NCBI GenBank assembly: GCA_029864165.1
Contig: JAOTTZ010000018.1
Span: 1 to 13,336, forward strand
Source of the DNA: Burkholderiaceae bacterium
GTDB taxonomy: Bacteria > Pseudomonadota > Gammaproteobacteria > Burkholderiales > Burkholderiaceae_C
Length of the DNA: 13,336 bases
Reading direction: 5' to 3'
The notes beneath the pieces were generated by a model that searched no databases, had not been told where the DNA came from, and saw nothing but the letters and a program-made list of their open reading frames with translations. The position numbers and the translations under genes were made by a program. Positions 1 through 6,737 of the stretch are shown here, in pieces. Position 1 is the stretch's first letter. Each line of letters begins with the position of its first letter.

Positions 1-1562
1 GTCGCAATCAGCTTGCGGTCTATCTTACCGTTGGGGTTGCGCGGCAGCGGCGGATCCGCATGTTCCACCCCGGCCGGCACCATGTAGGCGGGCATACGCG
101 CGCGACAATCGGTCAGCAGCGCCGCAGCGTCCAGCTTGTGCACGCCACCCGGCGGTGTGGCGACGACCTGAATGGCCTGGCCGAGCACCGGGTGGTTGAC
201 ACCGAACGCTGCGCATTCGCCCACCAGCTTGGTTGCGTACAGCACTTCTTCGACTTCGGTTGGGCTGACGCGATAGCCCGAAGTTTTGATCATCTCGTCA
301 CGACGACCGATGAAATACAGAAAGCCCTCGGCATCACGGCGCACAGTGTCGCCAGAGAACACGGCGTACTCCGGCAGTTGCAGTCCGCCGGGGCGGCTGG
401 GCAAAAGCTTGTAGCGCTCAGCAGTCTTTTCGGCGTCGTTCCAGTAGCCCATGGCAACCAGCGCACCGCGGTGCACCAGTTCGCCCGGCTCGTCGGCATC
501 GCAAGGTGTGCCGTTTTCGCGCAGCACAAGGATCTCTGCATTCGGTATCGCCTTGCCGATCGAATCGGGCCGGCGGTCAACCTCTTCGGGTGGCAAGTAA
601 GTGGAGCGGAAGGCCTCGGTCAGGCCATACATCAGAAACGGTTTGGCCTTGGGCGCGCGCTTGCGCAGCAGGTCCAGTGTTTCGCGCGGCATTCGGCCGC
701 CGGTGTTGGCGAAGTAGCGCAGGTTTGCATTGATTGTCGCCGGCCACTCTAATTGCGCAAGCTGGATGTATAGCGGCGGCACCGCCGTCAGGCCCGTGAC
801 CTGCTCGCCTGCCATGGCTTTGAGCACGTCGCGTGGCATCAAGTAGTTCAGTAACACCACGCGCGCGCCAACATGAAAGGCGGTCGTGAGCTGGCTGAAA
901 CCGGCGTCGAACGACAACGGCAACGCCGCGAGCAGCGTATCGCCGGCATGGTTGCCGAGGTAGGAGGCAACGCTCTTCGCGCCGGCGACCATATTGCGGT
1001 GCGACAGCACCACGCCCTTGGGTTTGCCAGTGCTGCCTGAGGTGTAGAGAATGGCCGCCATGTCGGCGTCGATCACGCGGTGCCCGCACCGCGGCGCCGC
1101 GGCGAGCAGCTCGCGCCACGTTTTGCTTCGCAGCGAGGGCAAAGCCACCGTCGGCGCAGCCGCATCGGTGAGCACCACTGCACGCAGGTCTGGACACTGC
1201 TTCAGTACCTCAGCCATCAGCACCAGCCGTTCGGGCGACGTGACCAGCGCGCGCACATTGCAGTCGCGCAAGACATAGCCTACTTGCTCGGGCTTGAGCA
1301 ACGGGTTCAGCGGTACGAACACGCCGCCAGCGGCCGATGCGCCAAAGCTGGCAACAATTGTCTCGACGCGTTTTTCGAGGTAGATGCCGACCCGCTCGCC
1401 ACGCTGGAGGCCCAAGCCCAGCACGCCAGCTGCGAAGCTCGCCACATTTTTTTGCAACGCTTCGTAGCTCAGCGACGCAGCACCATAGGTCAGTGCGGTG
1501 GCACCAGGGGTGCGCTGGGCGGCGCGCTCGATAAAGTCGAATAGGGTGGTCGATTCGGGCAT
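1..1562 (-). CDS. Acyl-CoA ligase (AMP-forming), exosortase A system-associated type; 3' end cut by window edge
   Basis: Member of the acyl-adenylate-forming (ANL) superfamily, which activates a carboxylate with ATP as an acyl-AMP and passes it to CoA or a carrier thiol. The frame is open for 520 codons from the chosen ATG to the window edge. Visible motifs are the P-loop YTSGSTGKPKGV (residues 173-184), MYGLTEAFR (311-319), SGDTVRRD (403-410), the hinge GRRDEMIKTSGYR (419-431) and PRNPNGKIDRK (507-517) with catalytic Lys513, so only a few C-terminal residues are missing. Phrases such as FGASAAGGVFVPLNPLLKP and TEAFRSTYLPPEEVDRRPDS match my memory of the exosortase A-associated ligase family (TIGR03098), whose genes lie in PEP-CTERM/exopolysaccharide loci; the true substrate is unknown. 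I chose the ATG at 1560-1562 because family proteins begin near 'TLFDFIERAAQRTP'. An in-frame ATG at 1605-1607 would add 15 residues, and neither has a clear Shine-Dalgarno. GC is high, like the nar genes. Confidence 0.88.
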   Translation of the reverse strand, partial: MPESTTLFDFIERAAQRTPGATALTYGAASLSYEALQKNVASFAAGVLGLGLQRGERVGIYLEKRVETIVASFGASAAGGVFVPLNPLLKPEQVGYVLRDCNVRALVTSPERLVLMAEVLKQCPDLRAVVLTDAAAPTVALPSLRSKTWRELLAAAPRCGHRVIDADMAAILYTSGSTGKPKGVVLSHRNMVAGAKSVASYLGNHAGDTLLAALPLSFDAGFSQLTTAFHVGARVVLLNYLMPRDVLKAMAGEQVTGLTAVPPLYIQLAQLEWPATINANLRYFANTGGRMPRETLDLLRKRAPKAKPFLMYGLTEAFRSTYLPPEEVDRRPDSIGKAIPNAEILVLRENGTPCDADEPGELVHRGALVAMGYWNDAEKTAERYKLLPSRPGGLQLPEYAVFSGDTVRRDAEGFLYFIGRRDEMIKTSGYRVSPTEVEEVLYATKLVGECAAFGVNHPVLGQAIQVVATPPGGVHKLDAAALLTDCRARMPAYMVPAGVEHADPPLPRNPNGKIDRKLIA

Positions 1563-1607
1563 GTAAACACAAAGCCGACTGAATACTGAATTTAAAGTAT
1601 CCCACAT

Positions 1608-2447
1608 GGCGTAACACCCGCTGGTGGCGGCACGATGAACCGGCCCCGTTTGGTGGACCCTACGAAGCACGATGAGTGCTATCCGCGGACGGCCTGTACA
1701 CGACAGCATTGGCGTGCCGTTTGCAGAGCGATGAGGAAGCGCAGATCACGGCGTGCCAACGCGTGACTGCAGAGGTGGTTGCCGAGACTCTCGGCTATCG
1801 GGGATTCAGGGGTTTGGCTGTGGATGGCCTGTTCCGTCCCGCAATCGCGGATCGGTGATCCCGCGGGGCGCTTTGGCGGTTGAGATGGCAACTCGAGATC
1901 AACCGCTCGATCTGGTTTCTCGCAGAAAGTTCACTGTTCTGTTCTGAATAGGCCATCCAATTTGAGCGAACCTGCATTATTGCTTCGTCAAGTACCGCGC
2001 GGAAGCGTCGTGTTGCCCATTTATTACCTTCATCCGCGTGATCGTGCGACATCCGACGCCGCCATCAACATCGTCGGGCTTGCACCACATGTTCTCGCTG
2101 CTTCAAACTTGCCTTGTCGGCAATTGTCGTCAAACAGGCGCTTCGACGGCTTCCGGCTCGGGGGTAGCCACTTCGTCGGTGTCGTGGTCAAAGCCGCTGG
2201 CCAGTTCGCGCGGGCGTGCCAAGAGGGTCAAGAGGGTGGTCAAGCCGGTACGAAGGAAGTGAAGTGTTCCGGTGGTGAACGGCTAACTGACCAATGATCG
2301 ATGCAAGCATCGGACCGAGCGTCGGCAAACACGACAGCGAAACTCAGGGCCGCCTGTCAGGCCTGACCAACGACTCCAAGGCCCAATCACCTACATGCGG
2401 CACTCTCAAACACTCAACGCGATCGCACGCGCCAGGTATCTGTCGAG
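1608..2447. other. Gene-poor intergenic stretch, possibly holding decayed coding sequence
   Basis: About 840 bases between the ligase start and the moaC stop contain no ORF I recognise. Several open frames of 60-111 codons exist on both strands (for example plus 1676-1858 and 1962-2297, minus 1795-2052), but they overlap one another, lack good ribosome binding sites and show no family motifs. The stretch must carry the promoter of the leftward ligase gene and the end of the moa transcript, but I see no convincing sigma-70 box and no hairpin followed by a T run. The most coding-like part is on the minus strand near 2130-2340 (listed separately). Confidence 0.6.
2130..2340 (-). pseudogene. Possible remnant of a decayed protein gene (unidentified)
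   Basis: On the minus strand, 2282 down to the TGA at 2130-2132 is open and reads like the end of a real protein: FLRTGLTTLLTLLARPRE, then an acidic, Pro/Glu-rich tail ending TPEPEAVEAPV. Just upstream, a different frame gives LPTLGPMLASIIGQLAVHH, resembling a membrane segment. Joining the two needs a frameshift near 2260-2290. There is no start codon, ribosome site or recognisable family motif. It could be the wrecked 3' end of a membrane-protein gene or chance in GC-rich DNA; I cannot decide by eye. Confidence 0.22.
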
Positions 2448-2897
2448 CTATATTTTTGTCTTCTCTAGCAATTGAATTTGTTCCATTTGCATTGTTTTAT
2501 CGATTGCCTTGCACATGTCGTAGATGGTTAGCAGGGCAACATTGACGGCACACAGGGCTTCCATTTCCACGCCGGTTTGAGCATTGGTCGCACAAGTAGC
2601 GCGAGCCAGGATGCCTTTTGGCCTCACGTCAAATTCCACTGAGCAATGCGTCAGCGTGATGGGATGGCATAACGGAATTAAATCCGGACAGCGTTTGGCA
2701 GCCATAATGCCTGCGACGCGGGCCACGCCCAAGACGTCACCTTTGTCGATGCCACCGGACTGAATTATTTCTACGGTCGCTGTCTGCAAACAGATGAGTC
2801 CTTGAGCCACAGCGCGGCGAGCGCTTGTGGGCTTGTCCCCCACATCAACCATCCAGGCCTGGCCTTGTGGATTAAAGTGAGTGAGTTCTTGAGTCAT
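2448..2897 (-). CDS. moaC: Cyclic pyranopterin monophosphate synthase MoaC (short C-terminus)
   Basis: MoaC converts the MoaA product 3',8-cyclo-GTP into cyclic pyranopterin monophosphate in the cytoplasm, the second half of step one of molybdenum cofactor synthesis. Family signatures are clear: [25 protein letters not shown] and [22 protein letters not shown]. Counting from a GTG at 2898-2900, the expected active-site residues are present as Lys53, His79, Glu112, Glu114, Asp128 and Lys131. I place the start at the ATG at 2895-2897 (149 residues), since the preceding GTG adds only one residue. The gene is last in the moa operon, 9 bases after the moaE stop. The protein ends LLEKTKI, whereas homologues usually continue with a Gly/Ser-rich tail of about ten residues (E. 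coli MoaC has 161 residues). The catalytic core is intact, so activity is plausible. Confidence 0.95.
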   Translation of the reverse strand: MTQELTHFNPQGQAWMVDVGDKPTSARRAVAQGLICLQTATVEIIQSGGIDKGDVLGVARVAGIMAAKRCPDLIPLCHPITLTHCSVEFDVRPKGILARATCATNAQTGVEMEALCAVNVALLTIYDMCKAIDKTMQMEQIQLLEKTKI

Positions 2898-2906
2898 CAC
2901 TGTCGC

Positions 2907-3395
2907 TTACAACCAATTTAGCAAGGCAGCAGCATCGCTATCTTTAGCTTTGACCCAATGATGTTGGCTGCCAAAACTCTCGCGCTTCCAGAAAGGCACT
3001 GTGGATTTGATATGGTCCATCGCAAAATCCACTGCCTGCAAAGCGGCTTTACGGTGCGGGCTGGCCGTCGCTACCAGCACAATGTCTTCACCAGGCAATA
3101 ACTGCCCAACTCGATGCACGATGACAATACCGTGCAAGTCAAAGCGCGCTAGGATTTGCTCGGCTAGCTCGTGCAGGGCATGTTCGGTCATGCCGGGATA
3201 GTGCTCCAGCTTTAGGCTGGTCAACTTTGTGGCGTCTTCGCTGTCGGTAGATTTGTCGCTGCGTACCCGGCCAATGAACTGCACGACAGCACCGCAAGTA
3301 TCACGCAGCGCATCCAGTCGAGCCAGCTCGACGGCTAAGCTAATCCGCTCGTTTTGTACAGCGGTGTAAATGACAGGCGGGAGGCAGCTGCTCAT
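2907..3395 (-). CDS. moaE: Molybdopterin synthase catalytic (large) subunit MoaE
   Basis: MoaE is the catalytic subunit of molybdopterin synthase, a MoaD2-MoaE2 heterotetramer that transfers two sulfurs from MoaD thiocarboxylate to cyclic pyranopterin monophosphate. The 162-residue protein shows the family landmarks: VQFIGRVR (38-45), LEHYPGMTE (63-71), HRVGQLLPGEDIVLV (94-108), SPHRKAA (112-118) and MDHIKSTVPFWKRE (126-139), with the conserved Lys130 and Lys137 in the active-site region. It is slightly longer than E. coli MoaE (150 residues), mainly at the N-terminus. The ATG at 3393-3395 follows the moaD stop by 7 bases and moaC follows within 9, which indicates a single transcript. Confidence 0.96.
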   Translation of the reverse strand: MSSCLPPVIYTAVQNERISLAVELARLDALRDTCGAVVQFIGRVRSDKSTDSEDATKLTSLKLEHYPGMTEHALHELAEQILARFDLHGIVIVHRVGQLLPGEDIVLVATASPHRKAALQAVDFAMDHIKSTVPFWKRESFGSQHHWVKAKDSDAAALLNWL

Positions 3396-3402
3396 TATTT
3401 GC

Positions 3403-3666
3403 TCATCCCCCGGTAATTAATGAAAAAATCGCCACTTCACAGCCAGGACTAAGCTCTGCGTCGCCATTCACCAATCTCTGCTGCACGGCCACACGAAAGG
3501 CGCGGTCATCGCCCAGCTCGCGTTCCCACGCCTCGCCTCTGCTGCGCAGTAAGCTCAGCAAATGGCTGACGTGCGTACAGTGAGCGGGTAGTTCTACCGT
3601 TTCGCTACCCTGTGTGCGCATCAGCGCCTCAGTGATAGCGCCAAAAAAAAGCAACCGAATCTGCAT
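3403..3666 (-). CDS. moaD: Molybdopterin synthase sulfur carrier (small) subunit MoaD
   Basis: MoaD is a ubiquitin-fold protein that carries sulfur as a C-terminal thiocarboxylate and plugs its tail into MoaE. The essential Gly-Gly terminus is present (LITGG at the stop). From the ATG at 3664-3666 the product is 87 residues and begins MQIRLLFFGAITEAL, the usual MoaD opening strand. An in-frame TTG at 3685-3687, directly after the moeA TGA, would add seven residues (FWPDST after the initiator). I prefer the ATG on length and N-terminal fit, although its upstream Shine-Dalgarno is weak and translation may depend on coupling to moeA. The activating enzyme MoeB is not encoded in this window. Confidence 0.92.
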   Translation of the reverse strand: MQIRLLFFGAITEALMRTQGSETVELPAHCTHVSHLLSLLRSRGEAWERELGDDRAFRVAVQQRLVNGDAELSPGCEVAIFSLITGG

Positions 3667-3687
3667 GGTGCTGTCAGGCCAGAACAA

Positions 3688-4890
3688 TCAACTCAGCATC
3701 TGCGCCAAATCGTGGTAACAAACAAGCTCTCCTGGGTAGAATTCAGCTTGCGGCGGTACTTCGATCAAGACTTGAGCCTGTGCCAGGCTAATCAGCGCCG
3801 CGGAAGACTGTTCGGCCAAGGGCTCTAGTTGCAAGCTTTGGCTATCCTTGTCACGGTATATACCGCGCAGATACAACGTACGTGTATCGTGGTTGGCCAC
3901 GGCTTGAGCTAAAGGCAATACGCTGCTCTTGAATGGGACAAAGTGGGCACCCGCTGCGTGATGCAACCAAGGCAAAGCGATCAGCAAAAAGGTAATGACG
4001 GCAGCGGCTGGGTTGCCGGGTAGTGCAAAAAACGGCTTACTTTCAACTCGTCCAAAAGCAAAGGGTTTGCCGGGTTTGATGGCAACTTTCCAATGTTTTA
4101 TTGAGCCCAATTGACTCACCACTTGTCGCACGTGGTCGGCGTCACCAACCGAGGCTCCACCGGTGCTGATGATGACATCACATTGAGCTGCTGCCGTTTG
4201 TAGTAGCTCGCGCGTAGCTGTCGCATCATCCGGCACTTTGCCCAGATCCAGCGCTGAAAAGCCGCAGGTGGACAGCAGCGCCAGCAGTTGCGGACGGTTC
4301 GCATCGTAGATTTGCCCGGACTGCAAAGGCTGCCCCGGTTGCTGCAATTCATTGCCGGTCGATAGTACGCCGACCCGCAAGGGGCTGTAAACCTGCAATG
4401 TCGTGATCCCCTGCGCTGCGAGCAATCCAATGTAGAGAGGACGGATTTTTTCTCCCGCTTCGAGTAGTTGTTTGCCTGAGGCCAATTCGCTACCGACTAA
4501 GCGCATATGCTGGCCGGGTTTTGGTTTTTCTTTACAGAGGATGTCAGAACCCTCAACTTGTACGTTCTCCTGCGCAATAACGCTTTTGCAACCCGCCGGC
4601 AAGGGGGCGCCGGTAAAGATGCGACAAGCTTGCCCTGGCTGCAATTGAAGGCCTTCGCTGCTGCCAGCAGCCAGTGCACCAGCCAAACGATAGCGCACCG
4701 TCTCTGTGTCAAGAACAGCCAAGGCATAACCATCCATTGCGCTATTGTCAAATGGCGGTAGAGCGTGCCCGGCTAAAACAGGCTGCGCGCTGATACGTCC
4801 ACGAGCAGCTTGCAGCGGCACATTCTCTACGGGCCGCGTGGCGGGTTGTAGGGCGTTGAGTAACTGGAGCGTCTCTGAAAGTGTCAGCAT
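3688..4890 (-). CDS. moeA: Molybdopterin molybdenumtransferase MoeA
   Basis: MoeA inserts molybdate into molybdopterin, using the adenylylated molybdopterin made by MogA/MoaB. The 400-residue length is normal for the family (E. coli MoeA has 411). Motifs in order are PPFDNSAMDGYA (45-56), IFTGAPLPAG (91-100), GVLSTGNEL (174-182), YDANRPQL (195-202), STGGASVGDADHV (242-254), KVAIKPGKPFAFG (268-280) and LPGNPAAAVITF (290-301). The MoCF-binding domain and the C-terminal beta domain are both complete. The start ATG at 4888-4890 lies 20 bases after the moaA stop, and the TGA abuts the moaD start region. Base composition is lower in GC than in the nar genes. No MogA or MoaB partner is visible here. 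Confidence 0.96.
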   Translation of the reverse strand: MLTLSETLQLLNALQPATRPVENVPLQAARGRISAQPVLAGHALPPFDNSAMDGYALAVLDTETVRYRLAGALAAGSSEGLQLQPGQACRIFTGAPLPAGCKSVIAQENVQVEGSDILCKEKPKPGQHMRLVGSELASGKQLLEAGEKIRPLYIGLLAAQGITTLQVYSPLRVGVLSTGNELQQPGQPLQSGQIYDANRPQLLALLSTCGFSALDLGKVPDDATATRELLQTAAAQCDVIISTGGASVGDADHVRQVVSQLGSIKHWKVAIKPGKPFAFGRVESKPFFALPGNPAAAVITFLLIALPWLHHAAGAHFVPFKSSVLPLAQAVANHDTRTLYLRGIYRDKDSQSLQLEPLAEQSSAALISLAQAQVLIEVPPQAEFYPGELVCYHDLAQMLS

Positions 4891-4910
4891 GCAGGTTTGC
4901 GAAGTGCGAC

Positions 4911-5906
4911 TTATCCGCCGGTACTGGCCATAAAGCGAACGATTTTTTCTGGCGCTTCGTGAAAGTAGTGGCGCTCCGGTTTGCGTTTCATGCCCGCACT
5001 GACGGCAGCGACGAGTTCTTCATCAGTTGCGCCCGCCCGCAGCATTTGCCCCAACGGTACTTGCCCCTCGTCGCCAAGACACAGGTGTAGCTGACCATCC
5101 ACCGTAAGTCGTACACGATTACAAGTGGCGCAAAAATGCTGGCTCATGGGCGTAATCGTGCCTAAGCTCACCTTTCCATCGGCGCTGCGCCAATAGCGAG
5201 CAGGGCCCGGGCCGCGTAAGCCCACGTCTGGCAGTAGGCCAAAACGCACTGACAGCCGTTGCACAAGCTGCGTCACGTCGACCCATCCAGTTCTCTGACC
5301 AGTGCTACCTATAGGCATCACTTCAATGAAGCGCAGCGTGTAACTATGCTCCACTGCGAATTGAGTGATTTCTTCCACTTCATCTTCGTTGACACCGTGT
5401 TGCACGACCATATTCAATTTGATCGGCTCTAAGCCTGCATCTCGTGCCGCTTGAATGCCGGCGAGCACATCCGCCAGGCAATCGCGTCCGGTAATGCGCG
5501 CAAAACACTCGTGCTTTAGGCTGTCCAAGCTGATGTTGACGCGATTGACGCCAGCAGCCTTGAGTTCAACCGCCTTGTCTGCCAACCGCGTTGCGTTGGT
5601 GGACAGCGATATATCCAGCAACCCCGACAATGCTGACAATTGAGCAACAAAGTCGCTGAGCCCTTTACGAGTCAGTGGTTCGCCGCCAGTCAATCGCACA
5701 TGCGATACGCCATAACTGACAAACAAGCGCACCAAGCGCAGCAGTTCAGCGTAATTGAGCCAATCGTCTGGCTCTTTGAAATTTGCTCCAATGGAGGGCA
5801 AGCAATAGCTGCAGCGCATATCACACCGATCAGTGACAGACAATCGCAAATAGCGTATCTGCCTACCGAAGTCGTCCCTGAGGATCGTGGAACCCAGGCT
5901 GTTCAT
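4911..5906 (-). CDS. moaA: GTP 3',8-cyclase MoaA (radical SAM)
   Basis: MoaA is the radical S-adenosylmethionine enzyme that starts molybdenum cofactor synthesis by converting GTP to 3',8-cyclo-GTP, which MoaC then processes. The 331-residue protein has the N-terminal radical SAM cluster CDMRCSYC (Cys28, Cys32, Cys35), the SAM-contacting RLTGGEPL (71-78), and the second, C-terminal [4Fe-4S] cluster residues Cys259, Cys262 and Cys276 in HFCATCNRVRL. The protein ends in Gly-Gly (MASTGG), a conserved MoaA feature needed for activity. It opens the leftward moa operon and is divergent from mobA. I saw no strong Shine-Dalgarno before the ATG at 5904-5906, but the N-terminus (DDFGRQIRYLRLSVTDRCD) aligns well with homologues. 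Confidence 0.97.
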   Translation of the reverse strand: MNSLGSTILRDDFGRQIRYLRLSVTDRCDMRCSYCLPSIGANFKEPDDWLNYAELLRLVRLFVSYGVSHVRLTGGEPLTRKGLSDFVAQLSALSGLLDISLSTNATRLADKAVELKAAGVNRVNISLDSLKHECFARITGRDCLADVLAGIQAARDAGLEPIKLNMVVQHGVNEDEVEEITQFAVEHSYTLRFIEVMPIGSTGQRTGWVDVTQLVQRLSVRFGLLPDVGLRGPGPARYWRSADGKVSLGTITPMSQHFCATCNRVRLTVDGQLHLCLGDEGQVPLGQMLRAGATDEELVAAVSAGMKRKPERHYFHEAPEKIVRFMASTGG

Positions 5907-6046
5907 AGTGCCGCAGTTTACTAACGCATGCCGTGGTAGCTTCTAATAGAGTCCAATGTACCAGGAGGTCAGTGTTGTGTACTCATACGCCGGGTGGAAG
6001 AGGCCACGAGGAAAAATAGTCGGCTGACAGGGATCATTGTGGTCGG
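5907..6046. promoter_or_regulatory. Divergent control region between moaA and mobA
   Basis: This 140-base gap must hold start signals for moaA (leftward) and mobA (rightward). For moaA, reading the minus strand, CTGACC followed after 18 bases by TATTAG gives a weak sigma-70-like pair (4 of 6 matches each). I see no good pair for mobA, no clear FNR/Anr palindrome and no recognisable ModE site. I could not identify a molybdenum cofactor riboswitch by eye. The position is certain from the gene layout; the boxes themselves are tentative. Confidence 0.4.
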
Positions 6047-6640
6047 ATGATTGACTTGAAAGACATCACTGGTTTGGTGCTGGCAGGCGGCCGCGGCAGC
6101 CGCATGGGGGGGCTCGACAAGGGGCTGCAACTTTATCGTGGTGTACCGCTGGCGCAGCACGCGCTACAGCGGCTTGCACCGCAGGTGAGTCAGATGATCC
6201 TCAGTGCGAACCGCAATCTCGAAACTTATCGCAGCTTTGGTGTGCCCGTGTGGCCCGACTCATTTCCAGACCATGCTGGTCCGCTGGCTGGTTTCCTCAG
6301 CGGTCTGGAACACTGTACAACGTGGCTGCTGACAGTGCCATGCGATGTGCCCTATTTTCCGGTCGATCTGGTCGAGCGGATGATCCCCGCGATCGAGCCG
6401 AGTATCTCAGTCGCAATCGCTGGCACGCAGGGCAACCATGGTCATCAAGTACACCCTGTTTTTTGCCTCATGCATGCGGGATTAAGAGGCAGCCTAAAGC
6501 GCTTTGTTCTCGACGGGGGACGCAAGGTCGAACAATGGATCAGACAACACTCATACGCAGAAGTCATGTTCGCGGACGAAGTGGCATTTGCTAACGCCAA
6601 CACGCTAGACGAGCTTTACCGTTTGACCGCGCGCAATTAA
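6047..6640 (+). CDS. mobA: Molybdenum cofactor guanylyltransferase MobA
   Basis: MobA transfers GMP from GTP to Mo-molybdopterin, forming the bis-MGD cofactor used by NarG and other DMSO-reductase-family enzymes. The 197-residue length matches E. coli MobA (194). The nucleotide-binding loop LAGGRGSRMGGLDKGL sits at residues 12-27, followed by PDHAGPLAG (74-82) and VPCDVPYFP (97-105), where Asp100 is the expected Mg-GTP ligand. The ATG at 6047-6049 has only a weak purine-rich upstream sequence, but it places the P-loop at the usual distance from the N-terminus. It is divergent from moaA and 97 bases ahead of narK1, in the same direction as the nar genes. Its GC resembles the moa genes rather than narK2 or narG. 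Confidence 0.95.
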   Translation: MIDLKDITGLVLAGGRGSRMGGLDKGLQLYRGVPLAQHALQRLAPQVSQMILSANRNLETYRSFGVPVWPDSFPDHAGPLAGFLSGLEHCTTWLLTVPCDVPYFPVDLVERMIPAIEPSISVAIAGTQGNHGHQVHPVFCLMHAGLRGSLKRFVLDGGRKVEQWIRQHSYAEVMFADEVAFANANTLDELYRLTARN

Positions 6641-6664
6641 AACGCGACTGTCGCATTTTCATCA

Positions 6665-6681
6665 GTCAAGGCTAGATTGAC
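6665..6681. repeat. Short inverted repeat GTCAA-7-TTGAC upstream of narK1
   Basis: GTCAA at 6665-6669 and TTGAC at 6677-6681 flank seven bases, and a run of five G and six T (6683-6693) follows. It could be a weak terminator for mobA or a protein-binding site. The half-sites point the opposite way to an FNR box (TTGAT-N4-ATCAA), so I do not call it one. Confidence 0.25.
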
Positions 6682-6701
6682 CGGGGGTTTTTTCCGTACA
6701 C

Positions 6702-6724
6702 TGGCCGTTTTTCGAGGTCGGCCA
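6702..6724. repeat. Inverted repeat TGGCCG-11-CGGCCA in the narK1 leader
   Basis: TGGCCG at 6702-6707 is perfectly matched by CGGCCA at 6719-6724, with an 11-base loop containing a T run. It ends six bases before the GGAG ribosome site (6731-6734) of narK1. In RNA it could form a hairpin beside the ribosome site; as DNA it could be an operator. No known regulator motif fits. Confidence 0.4.
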
Positions 6725-6737
6725 CACACTGGAGCGT

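Noticed and set aside
60..752. Long plus-strand open frame (230 codons) overlapping the ligase
   Set aside because: It lies antisense to a clearly conserved acyl-CoA ligase and has no family motifs; long antisense frames are expected in GC-rich genes.
577..1197. Minus-strand open frame of 206 codons inside the ligase
   Set aside because: It is out of frame with the ligase and rich in Arg, Ala and Gly without motifs; the ligase frame is unbroken through this region.
1795..2052. Minus-strand open frame of 85 codons (begins MSHDHADEGNKW)
   Set aside because: It overlaps plus-strand frames, has no family resemblance I can name and no convincing start signal.
1962..2297. Plus-strand open frame of 111 codons in the gene-poor region
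   Set aside because: No ribosome site, no recognisable motif, and it overlaps better coding-like text on the other strand; not enough to call a gene.
2410..2435. Hairpin terminator after moaC (CGCG arms around 2418-2431)
   Set aside because: Short, overlapping palindromes with no T run on the transcribed side; not a convincing intrinsic terminator.
6656..6669. FNR/Anr-like site upstream of narK1 (TTTTC-N4-GTCAA)
   Set aside because: Only 6 of 10 consensus positions match and just one half-site is good; too weak to call by eye.
6677..6702. Sigma-70 pair TTGACC / TACACT for narK1
   Set aside because: The spacer is only 14 bases, well below the usual 16-18, so the pair is probably chance.
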